Positions 7,983 through 18,363 of a stretch of 64,000 bases of DNA are shown piece by piece. Source of the DNA: Pseudoxanthomonas koreensis_A (GTDB taxonomy: Bacteria; Pseudomonadota; Gammaproteobacteria; Xanthomonadales; Xanthomonadaceae); contig NZ_CP169056.1 in NCBI RefSeq assembly GCF_041890415.1, forward strand, positions 558,001 to 622,000, given 5' to 3'. Below the pieces are notes generated by a model that saw nothing but the letters and a program-made list of their open reading frames with translations, was not told the DNA's origin and searched no databases. The position numbers and the translations under genes were made by a program. Each line of letters starts with the position of its first letter. Positions within the stretch are counted from its first letter, which is position 1.

Positions 7983-9031
7983 TCGCCACCGGGCAAGCCG
8001 ACCTCGCGGCGCTGCCCGGCGCTGGCCAGCCCGGCATCGATCACCTGCATCGTCAGCAGTGCGTCGTGTGCGCTGACCGGTGCCGGTGCGCCATCCAGCA
8101 ACGCATCGCGCAGTTGCGCGTAGTAGGCCGGGTAGTCGCCGTGCGGCGACCCGGCCAGCGCTTCGCGCACGGTGCCTGTGCTGTCCACCTGCACCAGCGT
8201 GCCGGGCCACGGGTCTGCGCCCCAATCCGGGCCGCCGGGTACCGCGCCCGCGCGCAGCGCGTCCTCCTGCGGGTCCAGGCCGTACTTGATCCAGCTTCCG
8301 CCGGTCCCGTGTGCGGCGAAGCGCAGGCCATGGGCGGGCACCAGCGAGCCGGCGTGCAGCAGTACCCGCAGGCGCCGATAGCGCAGGCATACGTGGAACC
8401 AGTCCACCGCGCTGGCGCCCTGGCGCTGCCGGCCCAGGTCGGCATGCACCGCCAGCGGCTGGCCGAACAACTGCAGGGCCTGGTCCACCAGGTGCGGGCC
8501 CAGGTCGTACCACAGGCCGCTGCCGGGTCCCTCGCGGTCGCGCCAGCGGTCCGGCACCTGCGGCCGGAACCGGTCGAAGTGCGAATGCAGTTCCACCACC
8601 TCGCCCAGCGCGCCTGACTGCACCAGCGCGCGCAGCGCCAGGAAATCCGCATCCCACCGCCGGTTGTGGAACACCGACAGCATCCGCCCGGTGCGCGCCG
8701 CCGCCGCGATCATCTCCTGCGCCTGGCCGGCATCCAGCGCGAACGGCTTGTCCACCACCACATGCTTGCCTGCGGCAAGTGCGGCCAGCGCCAGCGGCGC
8801 GTGGCTGTGGTTGGGCGTGGCCACCACCACCAGGTCCACCTGCGGATCGGCGAAGGCCGGCTCAGGGTGAGGCAGCACCCGCGCCTGCGGGTGCCGTGCG
8901 GACACCGCATCGGGATTGCGCGACACCACCGTGTGCAGGCGCATGCCGGCCGTGGCGCTGACCAGCGGCGCGTGGAAGACCCGCCCCGCCAGGCCATAGC
9001 CGAGCAGGGCGACATTGACGGTGGCGGGCAT
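7979..9031 (-). CDS. Gfo/Idh/MocA family oxidoreductase
   Basis: 350-residue NAD(P)-dependent sugar or polyol dehydrogenase. The N-terminal Rossmann motif is GYGLAGRVFHAPL; the dinucleotide domain continues with VVVATPNHSHAPLA and the family catalytic Lys segment HVVVDKPFALD. The C-terminal alpha/beta domain follows (GPHLVDQALQLFG carries the conserved His). Start at ATG 9031 with GGAGA 6 nt upstream. It resembles the YdgJ/scyllo-inositol dehydrogenase branch, but substrate is not predictable. It is convergent with and overlaps the 6-phosphogluconate dehydrogenase gene by 4 nt. Confidence 0.88.
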   Translation of the reverse strand: MPATVNVALLGYGLAGRVFHAPLVSATAGMRLHTVVSRNPDAVSARHPQARVLPHPEPAFADPQVDLVVVATPNHSHAPLALAALAAGKHVVVDKPFALDAGQAQEMIAAAARTGRMLSVFHNRRWDADFLALRALVQSGALGEVVELHSHFDRFRPQVPDRWRDREGPGSGLWYDLGPHLVDQALQLFGQPLAVHADLGRQRQGASAVDWFHVCLRYRRLRVLLHAGSLVPAHGLRFAAHGTGGSWIKYGLDPQEDALRAGAVPGGPDWGADPWPGTLVQVDSTGTVREALAGSPHGDYPAYYAQLRDALLDGAPAPVSAHDALLTMQVIDAGLASAGQRREVGLPGGD

Positions 9032-9239
9032 GGTTGTCTCCGGCAAAACCACAGGCCTGGACATTACACGCGCGCCGAGGGGGGCACCGCAATGCCGGCC
9101 ACGTCGCACGGGCCTGCCGTGTGCGTGAAGCGCGGATCATGCCGCTGAATCGTGCACAACCTTCACGTCGGGGTTCACCGGCGCTGTACGGCGTTGCCGC
9201 GACACTGCGCCCACACCACCCGGAATGGAGAACAAGAAC

Positions 9240-9590
9240 ATGCGCAAGAATGCACCGATCCTCGCCGCTGCCCTGGCCGCCTTCGTCTTTTCCGGCGCCG
9301 CCATGGCCGACGACCACAACAAGCCGGACAAGAAGGCTGCTGCCGAGGCCGATTCGTCCCAGCCGATCAACGACACCTGGATCACCACCAAGGTCAAGTC
9401 GAGCCTGCTGGCCGACGAGGACGTGTCCGGCACCAAGCTTGAAGTGGACACCGTCAACGGCGTGGTGTTCCTGACCGGCACCGCCGAGAGCCAGGCCCAG
9501 GTGGACGAGGCCAAGCGGATCGCCACGGACATCGACGGCGTTTCGCGGGTCGATACCGCGCGGGTCAAGCTTGCCGCCAGCGGGCGCTGA
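9240..9590 (+). CDS. periplasmic BON-domain protein
   Basis: 116-residue secreted protein related to OsmY-type BON proteins, which bind membranes and are often stress-induced. Residues 1-22 form a signal peptide ending ALA-like at GAAMA. A single BON domain follows (WITTKVKSSLLADEDV ... LEVDTVNGVVFLTGTAES ... ARIATDIDGV-like segment), where OsmY itself has two. Start taken at 9240 because GGAG lies 9 nt upstream; a start at 9225 has no site. It is monocistronic, closed by a strong terminator. Confidence 0.88.
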   Translation: MRKNAPILAAALAAFVFSGAAMADDHNKPDKKAAAEADSSQPINDTWITTKVKSSLLADEDVSGTKLEVDTVNGVVFLTGTAESQAQVDEAKRIATDIDGVSRVDTARVKLAASGR

Positions 9591-9606
9591 TCCCGCGCAC
9601 CAGTCA

Positions 9607-9635
9607 TGGCAACCCGGAGTGACGCCGGGTTGCCA
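9607..9635 (+). other. 11-bp perfect hairpin downstream of the BON gene
   Basis: Arms TGGCAACCCGG (9607-9617) and its exact complement (9625-9635) with a 7-nt loop. It has no T run and sits just before the main terminator, so it probably protects the mRNA 3' end or aids termination. Confidence 0.6.
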
Positions 9636-9638
9636 CGG

Positions 9639-9670
9639 CGGCGCGGAGCCTGACGGCTCCGCGCCGTTTT
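9639..9670 (+). terminator. rho-independent terminator
   Basis: Perfect 12-bp GC-rich stem (CGGCGCGGAGCC, 9639-9650, pairing with 9655-9666), TGAC loop, then TTTT. It ends the BON-gene transcript and insulates the downstream beta-glucosidase gene. Confidence 0.85.
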
Positions 9671-9800
9671 CATGCGTGCATGCGGGTCCTTCCGGGTCCG
9701 ACGCCGGCATCGCCCGGCACGCTTGCCGGTGTGGAGCGGCCGACCTGTCCGGTGCATGAGCGTGATATGGCCACGCCGCAGGCGGACGTCGCGGCTCCGC

Positions 9801-9806
9801 TAGAAT
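9801..9806 (+). promoter_or_regulatory. putative -10 element (TAGAAT) of the GH3 gene
   Basis: TAGAAT matches the sigma70 -10 consensus at five of six bases, lies 29 nt before the ATG at 9836 and is embedded in GCTAGAATC, a string seen again before hflK and ridA. No convincing -35 is visible 16-18 nt upstream. Confidence 0.45.
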
Positions 9807-9835
9807 CAGCGGTTGTCTCCCCGACCGCCCCGTGC

Positions 9836-12031
9836 ATGTCCAACGACGCGTTGCCCGTCGATTCGCGAATCCAGTCCCTGCTCGCGCGCATGACCCTGGA
9901 AGAGAAGGCCGGCCAGCTCGGCGTGTTCGCCGACATGGTGCGGCCGTTCGCGCCGGACGTGAATCCGGAAACCAACATGCGCAACGCCGCCCAGGTGCTG
10001 GACGACGTGCGCGCCGGCCGGGTCGGCACCCTGTTCAACGGCGTGGGTGCCGCCCAGGGCCGCCAGATCCAGCGGGTCGCGGTGGAGGAAAGCCGCCTGG
10101 GTATCCCGGTGCTGCTGGCGGCCGACGTGATCCACGGCATGCGCACCGTATTCCCGATCCCGCTGGGCGAGGCCGCCAGCTTCGAGCCGGAGCTGGCCGA
10201 GCGCACCGCACGAGCCACCGCGGTGGAAGCCACCGCCGCCGGCCTGCACTGGACCTTCGCGCCGGCGGTGGACGTGGCCCGCGACCAGCGCTGGGGGCGT
10301 GGGGCCGAAGGTGCGGGCGAGGACACCCTGCTTGGTTGCGCCTTTGCCGCCGCGCGCGTGCGCGGCTTCCAGGGCGACGACCTGCGCGCAGCGGACGCAC
10401 TGCTGGCCACGCCCAAGCACTTCGCCGCCTATGGCGCGGTGGCCGGCGGCATGGACTACAACTACGTGGAGATTTCCGACGGCACCTTGCACGACGTGCA
10501 CCTGCCGCCGTTCAAGGCGGCGCTGGACGCGGGCGCGCTGACGGTGATGACCGCGTTCAACGACATCAACGGGGTGCCGGCCAGCGCCAACCAGGCCCTG
10601 CTCACCGGCGTGCTGCGCGGGCAGTGGGGCTTCCCCGGGGTGGTGGTGTCCGACTACACCGCCGACATGGAACTGGTGGCCCACGGTTATGCCGAGGACG
10701 ACCGCGATGCCACCCTGCGCGCGTTCACCGCCGGCATGGACATGAGCATGCAGAGCGGCTTCTATGCCGCGCACCTGCCGGCGCTGGTCGAGTCAGGCCA
10801 GGTGCCGTTGCCGCTGCTGGACGCGGCGGTGGGCCGGGTACTGGCGCTGAAGGCGGCGATCGGCCTGTTCGATGATCCCTACCGCTCGCTGGATCCGGCA
10901 CGCGAGGCCGATGCTTCGCACCTCGAAGCGCACGAGGCGCTGGCGCGCGAGGCGGCGCGGCGCTCGATCGTGCTGTTGAAGAACGAGGGCGGCGTGCTGC
11001 CACTGGCTGGCGGCCAGCGCATCGCCCTGGTCGGCCCGTTCGCCCGCGACCTGGACAACATCGAGGGCTGCTGGACCCTGTTCGGCGACCGCACGCGCTA
11101 TGTGAGCCTGGAGGCCGGGTTGCGCGCAGGGCTGCCTGCGGAGGCGAGCCTGCAGGTGGTGGATGGCTGCGGCCTGGAAACGGCGCTGGAAGGCGGCATC
11201 GAAGCGGCGGTGGCCGCCGCGCGCGCGGCCGACGTGGTGCTGCTGGCCGTCGGCGAGCCGCAGCGTTACAGCGGCGAGGCACAGTCGCGTACCCGGATCG
11301 AACTGCCGCCTGCCCAGCAGGCGTTGGCCGAGGCGGTGGCGGCCACCGGCACGCCGGTGGTGGTGCTGCTGCGCAATGGCCGCGCGCTGGCACTGGAGGG
11401 CGCGGTGCGCGATGCGCAGGCGATCCTGGTGACCTGGTTCCTGGGCAGCCAGACCGGGCATGCGGTGGCCGACGTGGTGTTCGGCGGGTACAGCCCGTCG
11501 GCGCGGTTGCCGGTGAGCTTCCCGCACGCATCCGGGCAGCAGCCGTACTTCTACAACCATCCGCGCACCGGCCGCCCGGAAACGCCGCAGATGTCCGAGT
11601 TCAAGGCGCGCTGGCGCGAATATCCGAACACGGCGCTGTATCCGTTCGGCCATGGCCTGGGTTACGGCCGGATCGAGTACGGTCCGGTGCGTGTCGATGC
11701 GCCGGTGCTGGAGTGGGACGGTGCCCTGAAGGTGCGCGCCACCGTTCGCAACGTCGGTGCATGCATGGCCGAAGAAGTGGTGCAGCTGTACCTGCACGAC
11801 CGGGTTGCCAGCCGGGTGCGCCCGGTGCGCGAACTGAAGGGATTCCGCAAGCTCGCGCTGGCGCCCGGGCAGTCCTGCGAGGTGGTGTTCGAACTGGACC
11901 GCGGGCAGCTTGCGTTTACCCGCGCCGATGGCAGCTTCGGTGCCGAGCCGGGCAGGTTCGAGGTGTGGATCGCGCCGTCGGCGGCGGCTGGGGAGCCGGC
12001 CGGGTTCGAGCTGCTGCAGCCACCTGCGTGA
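9836..12031 (+). CDS. bglX: beta-glucosidase, glycoside hydrolase family 3
   Basis: 731-residue GH3 enzyme releasing terminal glucose from beta-glucosides or cello-oligosaccharides. The domain order is that of E. coli BglX: N-terminal TIM barrel with nucleophile D273 (VVVSDYTADM), alpha/beta sandwich domain (from about residue 380, IVLLKNEGGVLPL), then a C-terminal fibronectin-III-like domain (VRNVGACMAEEVVQLYL). With the ATG at 9836 there is no signal peptide, whereas BglX is periplasmic; a longer frame from 9680 adds none either. So the enzyme looks cytoplasmic, or the N-terminus is atypical. The convergent neighbour is a large propeller-type diguanylate cyclase. Confidence 0.88.
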   Translation: MSNDALPVDSRIQSLLARMTLEEKAGQLGVFADMVRPFAPDVNPETNMRNAAQVLDDVRAGRVGTLFNGVGAAQGRQIQRVAVEESRLGIPVLLAADVIHGMRTVFPIPLGEAASFEPELAERTARATAVEATAAGLHWTFAPAVDVARDQRWGRGAEGAGEDTLLGCAFAAARVRGFQGDDLRAADALLATPKHFAAYGAVAGGMDYNYVEISDGTLHDVHLPPFKAALDAGALTVMTAFNDINGVPASANQALLTGVLRGQWGFPGVVVSDYTADMELVAHGYAEDDRDATLRAFTAGMDMSMQSGFYAAHLPALVESGQVPLPLLDAAVGRVLALKAAIGLFDDPYRSLDPAREADASHLEAHEALAREAARRSIVLLKNEGGVLPLAGGQRIALVGPFARDLDNIEGCWTLFGDRTRYVSLEAGLRAGLPAEASLQVVDGCGLETALEGGIEAAVAAARAADVVLLAVGEPQRYSGEAQSRTRIELPPAQQALAEAVAATGTPVVVLLRNGRALALEGAVRDAQAILVTWFLGSQTGHAVADVVFGGYSPSARLPVSFPHASGQQPYFYNHPRTGRPETPQMSEFKARWREYPNTALYPFGHGLGYGRIEYGPVRVDAPVLEWDGALKVRATVRNVGACMAEEVVQLYLHDRVASRVRPVRELKGFRKLALAPGQSCEVVFELDRGQLAFTRADGSFGAEPGRFEVWIAPSAAAGEPAGFELLQPPA

Positions 12032-12052
12032 GCTGCGGCGCCAGCGCGCTGC

Positions 12053-15178
<3,126 letters not shown>

Positions 15179-15280
15179 GTGGCCAGTCTGGTCCGTTGAC
15201 GGTAGCGGCGTGCCGGCGGCGGCATTGTATTTGTTTCACGGGCAACGGGCATGGTGCGGTGCGGGGGGCGGCTTCATTTT

Positions 15281-15309
15281 TGTAGGAGCCGGCCTCGCCG
15301 GCGACCGCG
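15281..15309 (+). repeat. REP-like element, copy 1
   Basis: 29 bp starting TGTAGGAGCCGGC and containing the internal palindrome GCCGGC(N)GCCGGC. It differs from copies 2 and 3 at one base (CTC for CTT). The GTAG head is typical of REP elements mobilised by RAYT-type transposases in gammaproteobacteria; no such transposase gene is in this window. Confidence 0.85.
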
Positions 15310-15403
15310 GCACGGTGTGATGTGACGCGGTGCGTGGACGTGCTGATGTGACTGGGTTCGACTCCGGACGGGGCCGTCGCCCGACCGGGGGGATGGTGCA
15401 CCC

Positions 15404-15428
15404 CTCGGGCGCACATCCATGTGCGCAC
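15404..15428 (+). repeat. 25-bp inverted repeat, left arm
   Basis: Perfectly complementary to 15795-15819. It contains the palindrome GCGCACATCCATGTGCGC (15409-15426). A related palindrome with arms GTGGCACAT/ATGTGCCAC follows at 15437-15456. Confidence 0.9.
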
Positions 15429-15436
15429 TCGGGGCC

Positions 15437-15456
15437 GTGGCACATCCATGTGCCAC
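15437..15456 (+). repeat. CACATCCATGTG palindrome, second copy
   Basis: 9-bp arms around a 2-nt centre. It shares the core CACATCCATGTG with the palindromes at 15409-15426 and 15797-15814. It could be a dimeric protein operator or a small mobile hairpin. Confidence 0.7.
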
Positions 15457-15566
15457 TTGCCCCATCCCCCCGGCCGGACGACGTCCTTCGGTGTATTGAT
15501 TACGCAGCTTCGTTTGCGACGGAAACGGCGTACGCGCACCGCGCATCTGTGCGCTGCACTCGTTCG

Positions 15567-15660
15567 TGTAGGAGCCGGCCTTGCCGGCGACCGCGATGCA
15601 GGCTGCGGCATCGCGACACACCACACCGCGCCGCGGTCGCCGGCAAGGCCGGCTCCTACA
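15567..15660 (+). repeat. REP doublet: two identical 29-bp copies in inverted orientation
   Basis: Copy 2 (15567-15595) and copy 3 (15632-15660, reverse) are exact reverse complements separated by 36 nt. Transcribed, they fold into a very stable 29-bp stem. This is the BIME-like arrangement of REP elements. Confidence 0.92.
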
Positions 15661-15794
15661 AGGGAGGGGACATCGACACGCCGAACCCGTGGGTCGCAAC
15701 ACATCACGGCCCACCGACGCCATGTCCCGGACGCACCGAAGACGTGGACGTGCGGGTGTGTCGTGGCAGCGGCCATGGATGGCCGCGGTAGCGA

Positions 15795-15819
15795 GTGCGC
15801 ACATGGATGTGCGCCCGAG
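15795..15819 (-). repeat. 25-bp inverted repeat, right arm
   Basis: Exact reverse complement of 15404-15428. It contains the third CACATCCATGTG-type palindrome at 15797-15814. Together the two arms enclose the REP doublet. Confidence 0.9.
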
Positions 15820-16017
15820 CGGTCACGCCACACCCGTACGGCCGCGGCTCCCTCCGGAGCCGACCACCACCCCGATCTTGGCCTGTGCGCGGCTGCCCCC
15901 GAAGCCGACCACCGTACCGCTCCGGAACAGGGGGCCATCCTTCAACGGTCCACCGTCCACGCGGTGGCGGGTAGCGGGGACGTGGCAGCATAGGCGTGAC
16001 AGCTTCAGGAACCCTGC

Positions 16018-16260
16018 ATGTCCCGATACGTCCTCTACCAGCGCGACGACTGCCACTTGTGCGACCTGGCGCTGGAGGTGCTGGCGCAGGCACGCGTGCC
16101 CGAGCCGGACAGCATGTTCATCGACGACGATGCGGCCCTTGAAGCGCGCTATGGCGTGCGCGTGCCGGTCCTGCACGACCGAATCAGCGGTGCCGAGCTG
16201 GACTGGCCGTTCGCCGCCGCCACGGTGCGCCAGTGGCTGCAGGACAGGACGCCGCAGTGA
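16018..16260 (+). CDS. glutaredoxin-like thioredoxin-fold protein (DUF836 type)
   Basis: 80-residue protein with the thioredoxin-fold start RYVLYQRDDCHLC. The CxxC active-site pair is C12/C15, followed by a cis-Pro in VRVPVLHD. Such minimal glutaredoxin-like proteins act as thiol-disulfide exchangers of unknown partner. The ATG at 16018 has a weak CAGGAA site. It stands alone, ending 51 bp from the convergent YceI gene. Confidence 0.88.
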   Translation: MSRYVLYQRDDCHLCDLALEVLAQARVPEPDSMFIDDDAALEARYGVRVPVLHDRISGAELDWPFAAATVRQWLQDRTPQ

Positions 16261-16311
16261 GTCCGCCGCGCCGATCACCGGCGGCCCCGACACGTGGACG
16301 GTGCGGCACGC

Positions 16312-16878
16312 TTACCGCGGTTCGAGGACCACGCGCGTACTGATGTTCACCGCATCCGGGATGGTGTCGGTGTCGGCCCAGTCGCCGCCGCCCACGCCGA
16401 AGTCCAGGCGCTTGACCACCGCCCTGCCGGCCAGCACCGGCTGGGCACCGTCGGTCCAGGTGAAGGTCAGCGTCACCGGCTTGCGCACGCCACGCAGCTC
16501 CAGGGTGCCGTTTGCCGCGTACTGCCCGTCCTCGAGCCGGCGGAACCCGCTGGCCGTGTAGCGCGCCTCGGCGAAGGTGCCGGTATCGAAGAAATCGGCG
16601 GTCTTCAGGGTCGAGTCGCGGTCGGCGTTGCCGGTGCTGGCACTGGTCAGGGCGATGGTCACGTCCAGGCTGCCGGCCTGCGGCTGCGCCGGGTCGAAGC
16701 TGACCCTGGTGTCGAAGCGCTCGAAGCGCCCGGTGAACAGCTCGCCGTCGTAGCGGCTGGCGAACGCCAGGGTCGAGCCGCTGGCCTGGACATAGTCGGC
16801 GGCCGCGGCCGGCGCGGCGCCGAGCGTTGCCACCAGGGCGGCGGCCACGGCGGCGGGCGTGGTCAGTTTGATCGTCAT
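16312..16878 (-). CDS. yceI: YceI family periplasmic lipid-binding protein (second copy)
   Basis: 188-residue secreted protein. The signal peptide (to about residue 24, APAAAA) is followed by a single YceI domain: the lipocalin-like barrel that binds polyisoprenoids in characterised homologues. Visible landmarks are SASGSTLAF-like first strand, FERFDTRVSFDP, the block with TLKTADFFDTGTFAEARY and TLELRGVRKPVTLTF. ATG at 16878 with GAGGA upstream. Its start overlaps the cytochrome b561 stop (ATGA), so it is the third cistron of a yceI-b561-yceI operon. The combination suggests a quinone- or isoprenoid-linked redox job at the inner membrane; that is inference. Confidence 0.9.
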   Translation of the reverse strand: MTIKLTTPAAVAAALVATLGAAPAAAADYVQASGSTLAFASRYDGELFTGRFERFDTRVSFDPAQPQAGSLDVTIALTSASTGNADRDSTLKTADFFDTGTFAEARYTASGFRRLEDGQYAANGTLELRGVRKPVTLTFTWTDGAQPVLAGRAVVKRLDFGVGGGDWADTDTIPDAVNISTRVVLEPR

Positions 16879-17456
16879 GGCGAATCCTCGCGGGGGGGAG
16901 CGGCGCGCAGGCGCCGCGGAAGCATGCGCGCCAGGGTGGCGTCGCGCTGGATGAAGTGGTGATGGAGCGCGGCGCCTGCATGCGCCAGCACCAGCGCGAC
17001 CAGCAGCCAGAACAGCCACTCGTGCGCGTCATGGGCGGCGCTGGCAAGAATCTCGTCCGGTGCGGCGAGCCTGGGTACTTCGACCAGGCCGAACCAGCGG
17101 AACGGACGCAGGCCGCTGGCCGAGTCGTACAGCCAGCCCGACAGCGGCATGGCCAGGATCAGCAGGTAGAGCGCGCCGTGGGTGGCCGAGGCCAGCCAGG
17201 CCTGCCAGCGTGGAATGCCCGGCAACGGCCGCGGCGCGCCGGCGTACAGGCGCCAGCCGATCCGCAGCAGCACCAGCGCCAGCACGGTGATGCCCAGCGA
17301 CTTGTGCGCGGTGTACACCCAGAAGTACTTCGGCGTGCGCGGCAGTTCGCCCATCACCAGGCCGACCACGCCGATCGTCAGGATCAACAGCGCAATGCTC
17401 CAGTGCAGCAACTGGCTGACGCCACCCCAGCGGTCGGCGGGATTCTTCAGGTTCAT
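16875..17456 (-). CDS. cybB: cytochrome b561
   Basis: 193-residue inner-membrane di-haem cytochrome of the YodB/YceJ type. Four membrane helices are visible (around residues 17-35, 47-66, 88-108, 142-165) with the haem-ligand histidines in LLHWSIALL, YTAHKSLGI, AHDAHEWLFW and LVLAHAGAALHHHF. The family is a quinol oxidase passing electrons to superoxide or periplasmic acceptors. It overlaps both flanking yceI genes by ATGA, which ties the three products together. Closely parallels the yceJ-yceI pair of E. coli, with a second yceI added in front. Confidence 0.93.
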   Translation of the reverse strand: MNLKNPADRWGGVSQLLHWSIALLILTIGVVGLVMGELPRTPKYFWVYTAHKSLGITVLALVLLRIGWRLYAGAPRPLPGIPRWQAWLASATHGALYLLILAMPLSGWLYDSASGLRPFRWFGLVEVPRLAAPDEILASAAHDAHEWLFWLLVALVLAHAGAALHHHFIQRDATLARMLPRRLRAAPPREDSP

Positions 17457-18271
17457 GGCGCAGCGGGCTCCTCGGATGGGGGCGGGGATGGCGCGGGAGC
17501 GTGGGCAGCGGGGCACGGCGCGGAAGGTGTGGCCGCCGTGGTGTCGGGTGCTGCCGGTGCCGGCGCAATGACATCGGGATGTTCCCGCTCGCCGGCTCCG
17601 TCGGCATCGGTATCGGCATCGGCGCCGTGCTGTTGGCCGGCGCGCGCACTGCGCACGGCTTCGGCCTCGATGCGCAGTTCGACCGTATCGCCGATCGCCG
17701 ATGACCATGCATCGATGCCGAAGTCGCTGCGGCTGAGGGTGGCGGTGGCCGAAAACCCGGCCGTGCGCCGGAACGGCGGCAGCGGATGGCGCTTGAGTGC
17801 GTTGAAGCGCACCTGCAGCGGCAACTCCCGGGTCACCCCGCGCAGGGTCAGCTGGCCATGGACGATGAAATTCCGTGCGTCCAGCGGTTCGACCCGCGTG
17901 GAGACGAAGTGCGCCTGCGGCCAGCGTTGTGCGTCCAGCAGCCTGCCCGCCAGCGTTGCGCGGCGCCACGCGTCATCGCCCAGCTCCAGGCGTTGCAGCG
18001 GCACGCTCACCTCCAGGCGTGCGCAGGTCCAGTCGTCCGGGTCGAACTGCAGCGTGCCGGTGCTGCCGGAGATGGTGCCCAGCGCTTGCGAGAACCCCGC
18101 GTGCCACACCGCGAACTGCACCCGGGTATGGACCGGGTCCAGGACGTATGTCGCGGGCCTGGCGGCTGCAGGCGGCGGCCAGGCCAGCGCCAGTACCAGT
18201 GCCAGCGCGGGGATGGCAGCGAACGGGTGCCAGCGCGCGACGGTGATGGGATGTGGCCTGTGATGGGACAT
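17453..18271 (-). CDS. YceI family protein with Pro/Asp-rich C-terminal tail (first copy)
   Basis: 272 residues, longer than the usual ~190. The hydrophobic signal segment is at about residues 12-35 (AAIPALALVLALAWPPPAAA). A YceI domain follows (TYVLDPVHTRVQFAVWHAGFS, LEVSVPLQRLELGD, GQLTLRGVTRELPL, SRSDFGIDAW). The last ~65 residues are a low-complexity Asp/Ala/Pro-rich tail without predicted fold. ATG at 18271; a -10-like TAGAAT lies only 8 nt upstream, so the mRNA may be leaderless. First gene of the yceI-b561-yceI operon. Confidence 0.88.
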   Translation of the reverse strand: MSHHRPHPITVARWHPFAAIPALALVLALAWPPPAAARPATYVLDPVHTRVQFAVWHAGFSQALGTISGSTGTLQFDPDDWTCARLEVSVPLQRLELGDDAWRRATLAGRLLDAQRWPQAHFVSTRVEPLDARNFIVHGQLTLRGVTRELPLQVRFNALKRHPLPPFRRTAGFSATATLSRSDFGIDAWSSAIGDTVELRIEAEAVRSARAGQQHGADADTDADGAGEREHPDVIAPAPAAPDTTAATPSAPCPAAHAPAPSPPPSEEPAAP

Positions 18272-18278
18272 GGACCGC

Positions 18279-18284
18279 ATTCTA
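18279..18284 (-). promoter_or_regulatory. putative -10 element (TAGAAT) of the yceI-b561-yceI operon
   Basis: Reads TAGAAT on the minus strand, with 7 nt between its end and the ATG at 18271. A start site at normal distance would fall on or next to the A of ATG. The -35 is not recognisable. Confidence 0.45.
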
Positions 18285-18363
18285 GGCACAGTGCCGGCCG
18301 GGTCCCGGCTTGCGCCTGCAACGAACCGTTGCGAGGATTCAGGACGACAGGGAAGGGCAGGGG

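Larger units (their letters stand above)
15179..16017 (+). other. 839-bp non-coding region packed with inverted repeats
   Basis: No frame here looks like a real gene. Instead there are three copies of a 29-bp GTAGGAGCC-headed REP-like element, a 25-bp perfect inverted repeat enclosing two of them, and three short palindromes built on CACATCCATGTG. A stretch around 15485-15540 is noticeably less GC-rich than the surroundings. It separates the divergent diguanylate cyclase and glutaredoxin-like genes, so it also contains their promoters. Confidence 0.85.

Noticed and set aside
6867..8657. N-terminal extension of the GGDEF protein to 1089 residues
   Set aside because: Antisense to the 6-phosphogluconate dehydrogenase and Gfo/Idh genes, Arg/Ala/Gly-rich shadow composition.
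15281..15819. CRISPR array
   Set aside because: Repeat units are inverted and irregularly spaced, with no direct repeat-spacer periodicity and no cas genes.
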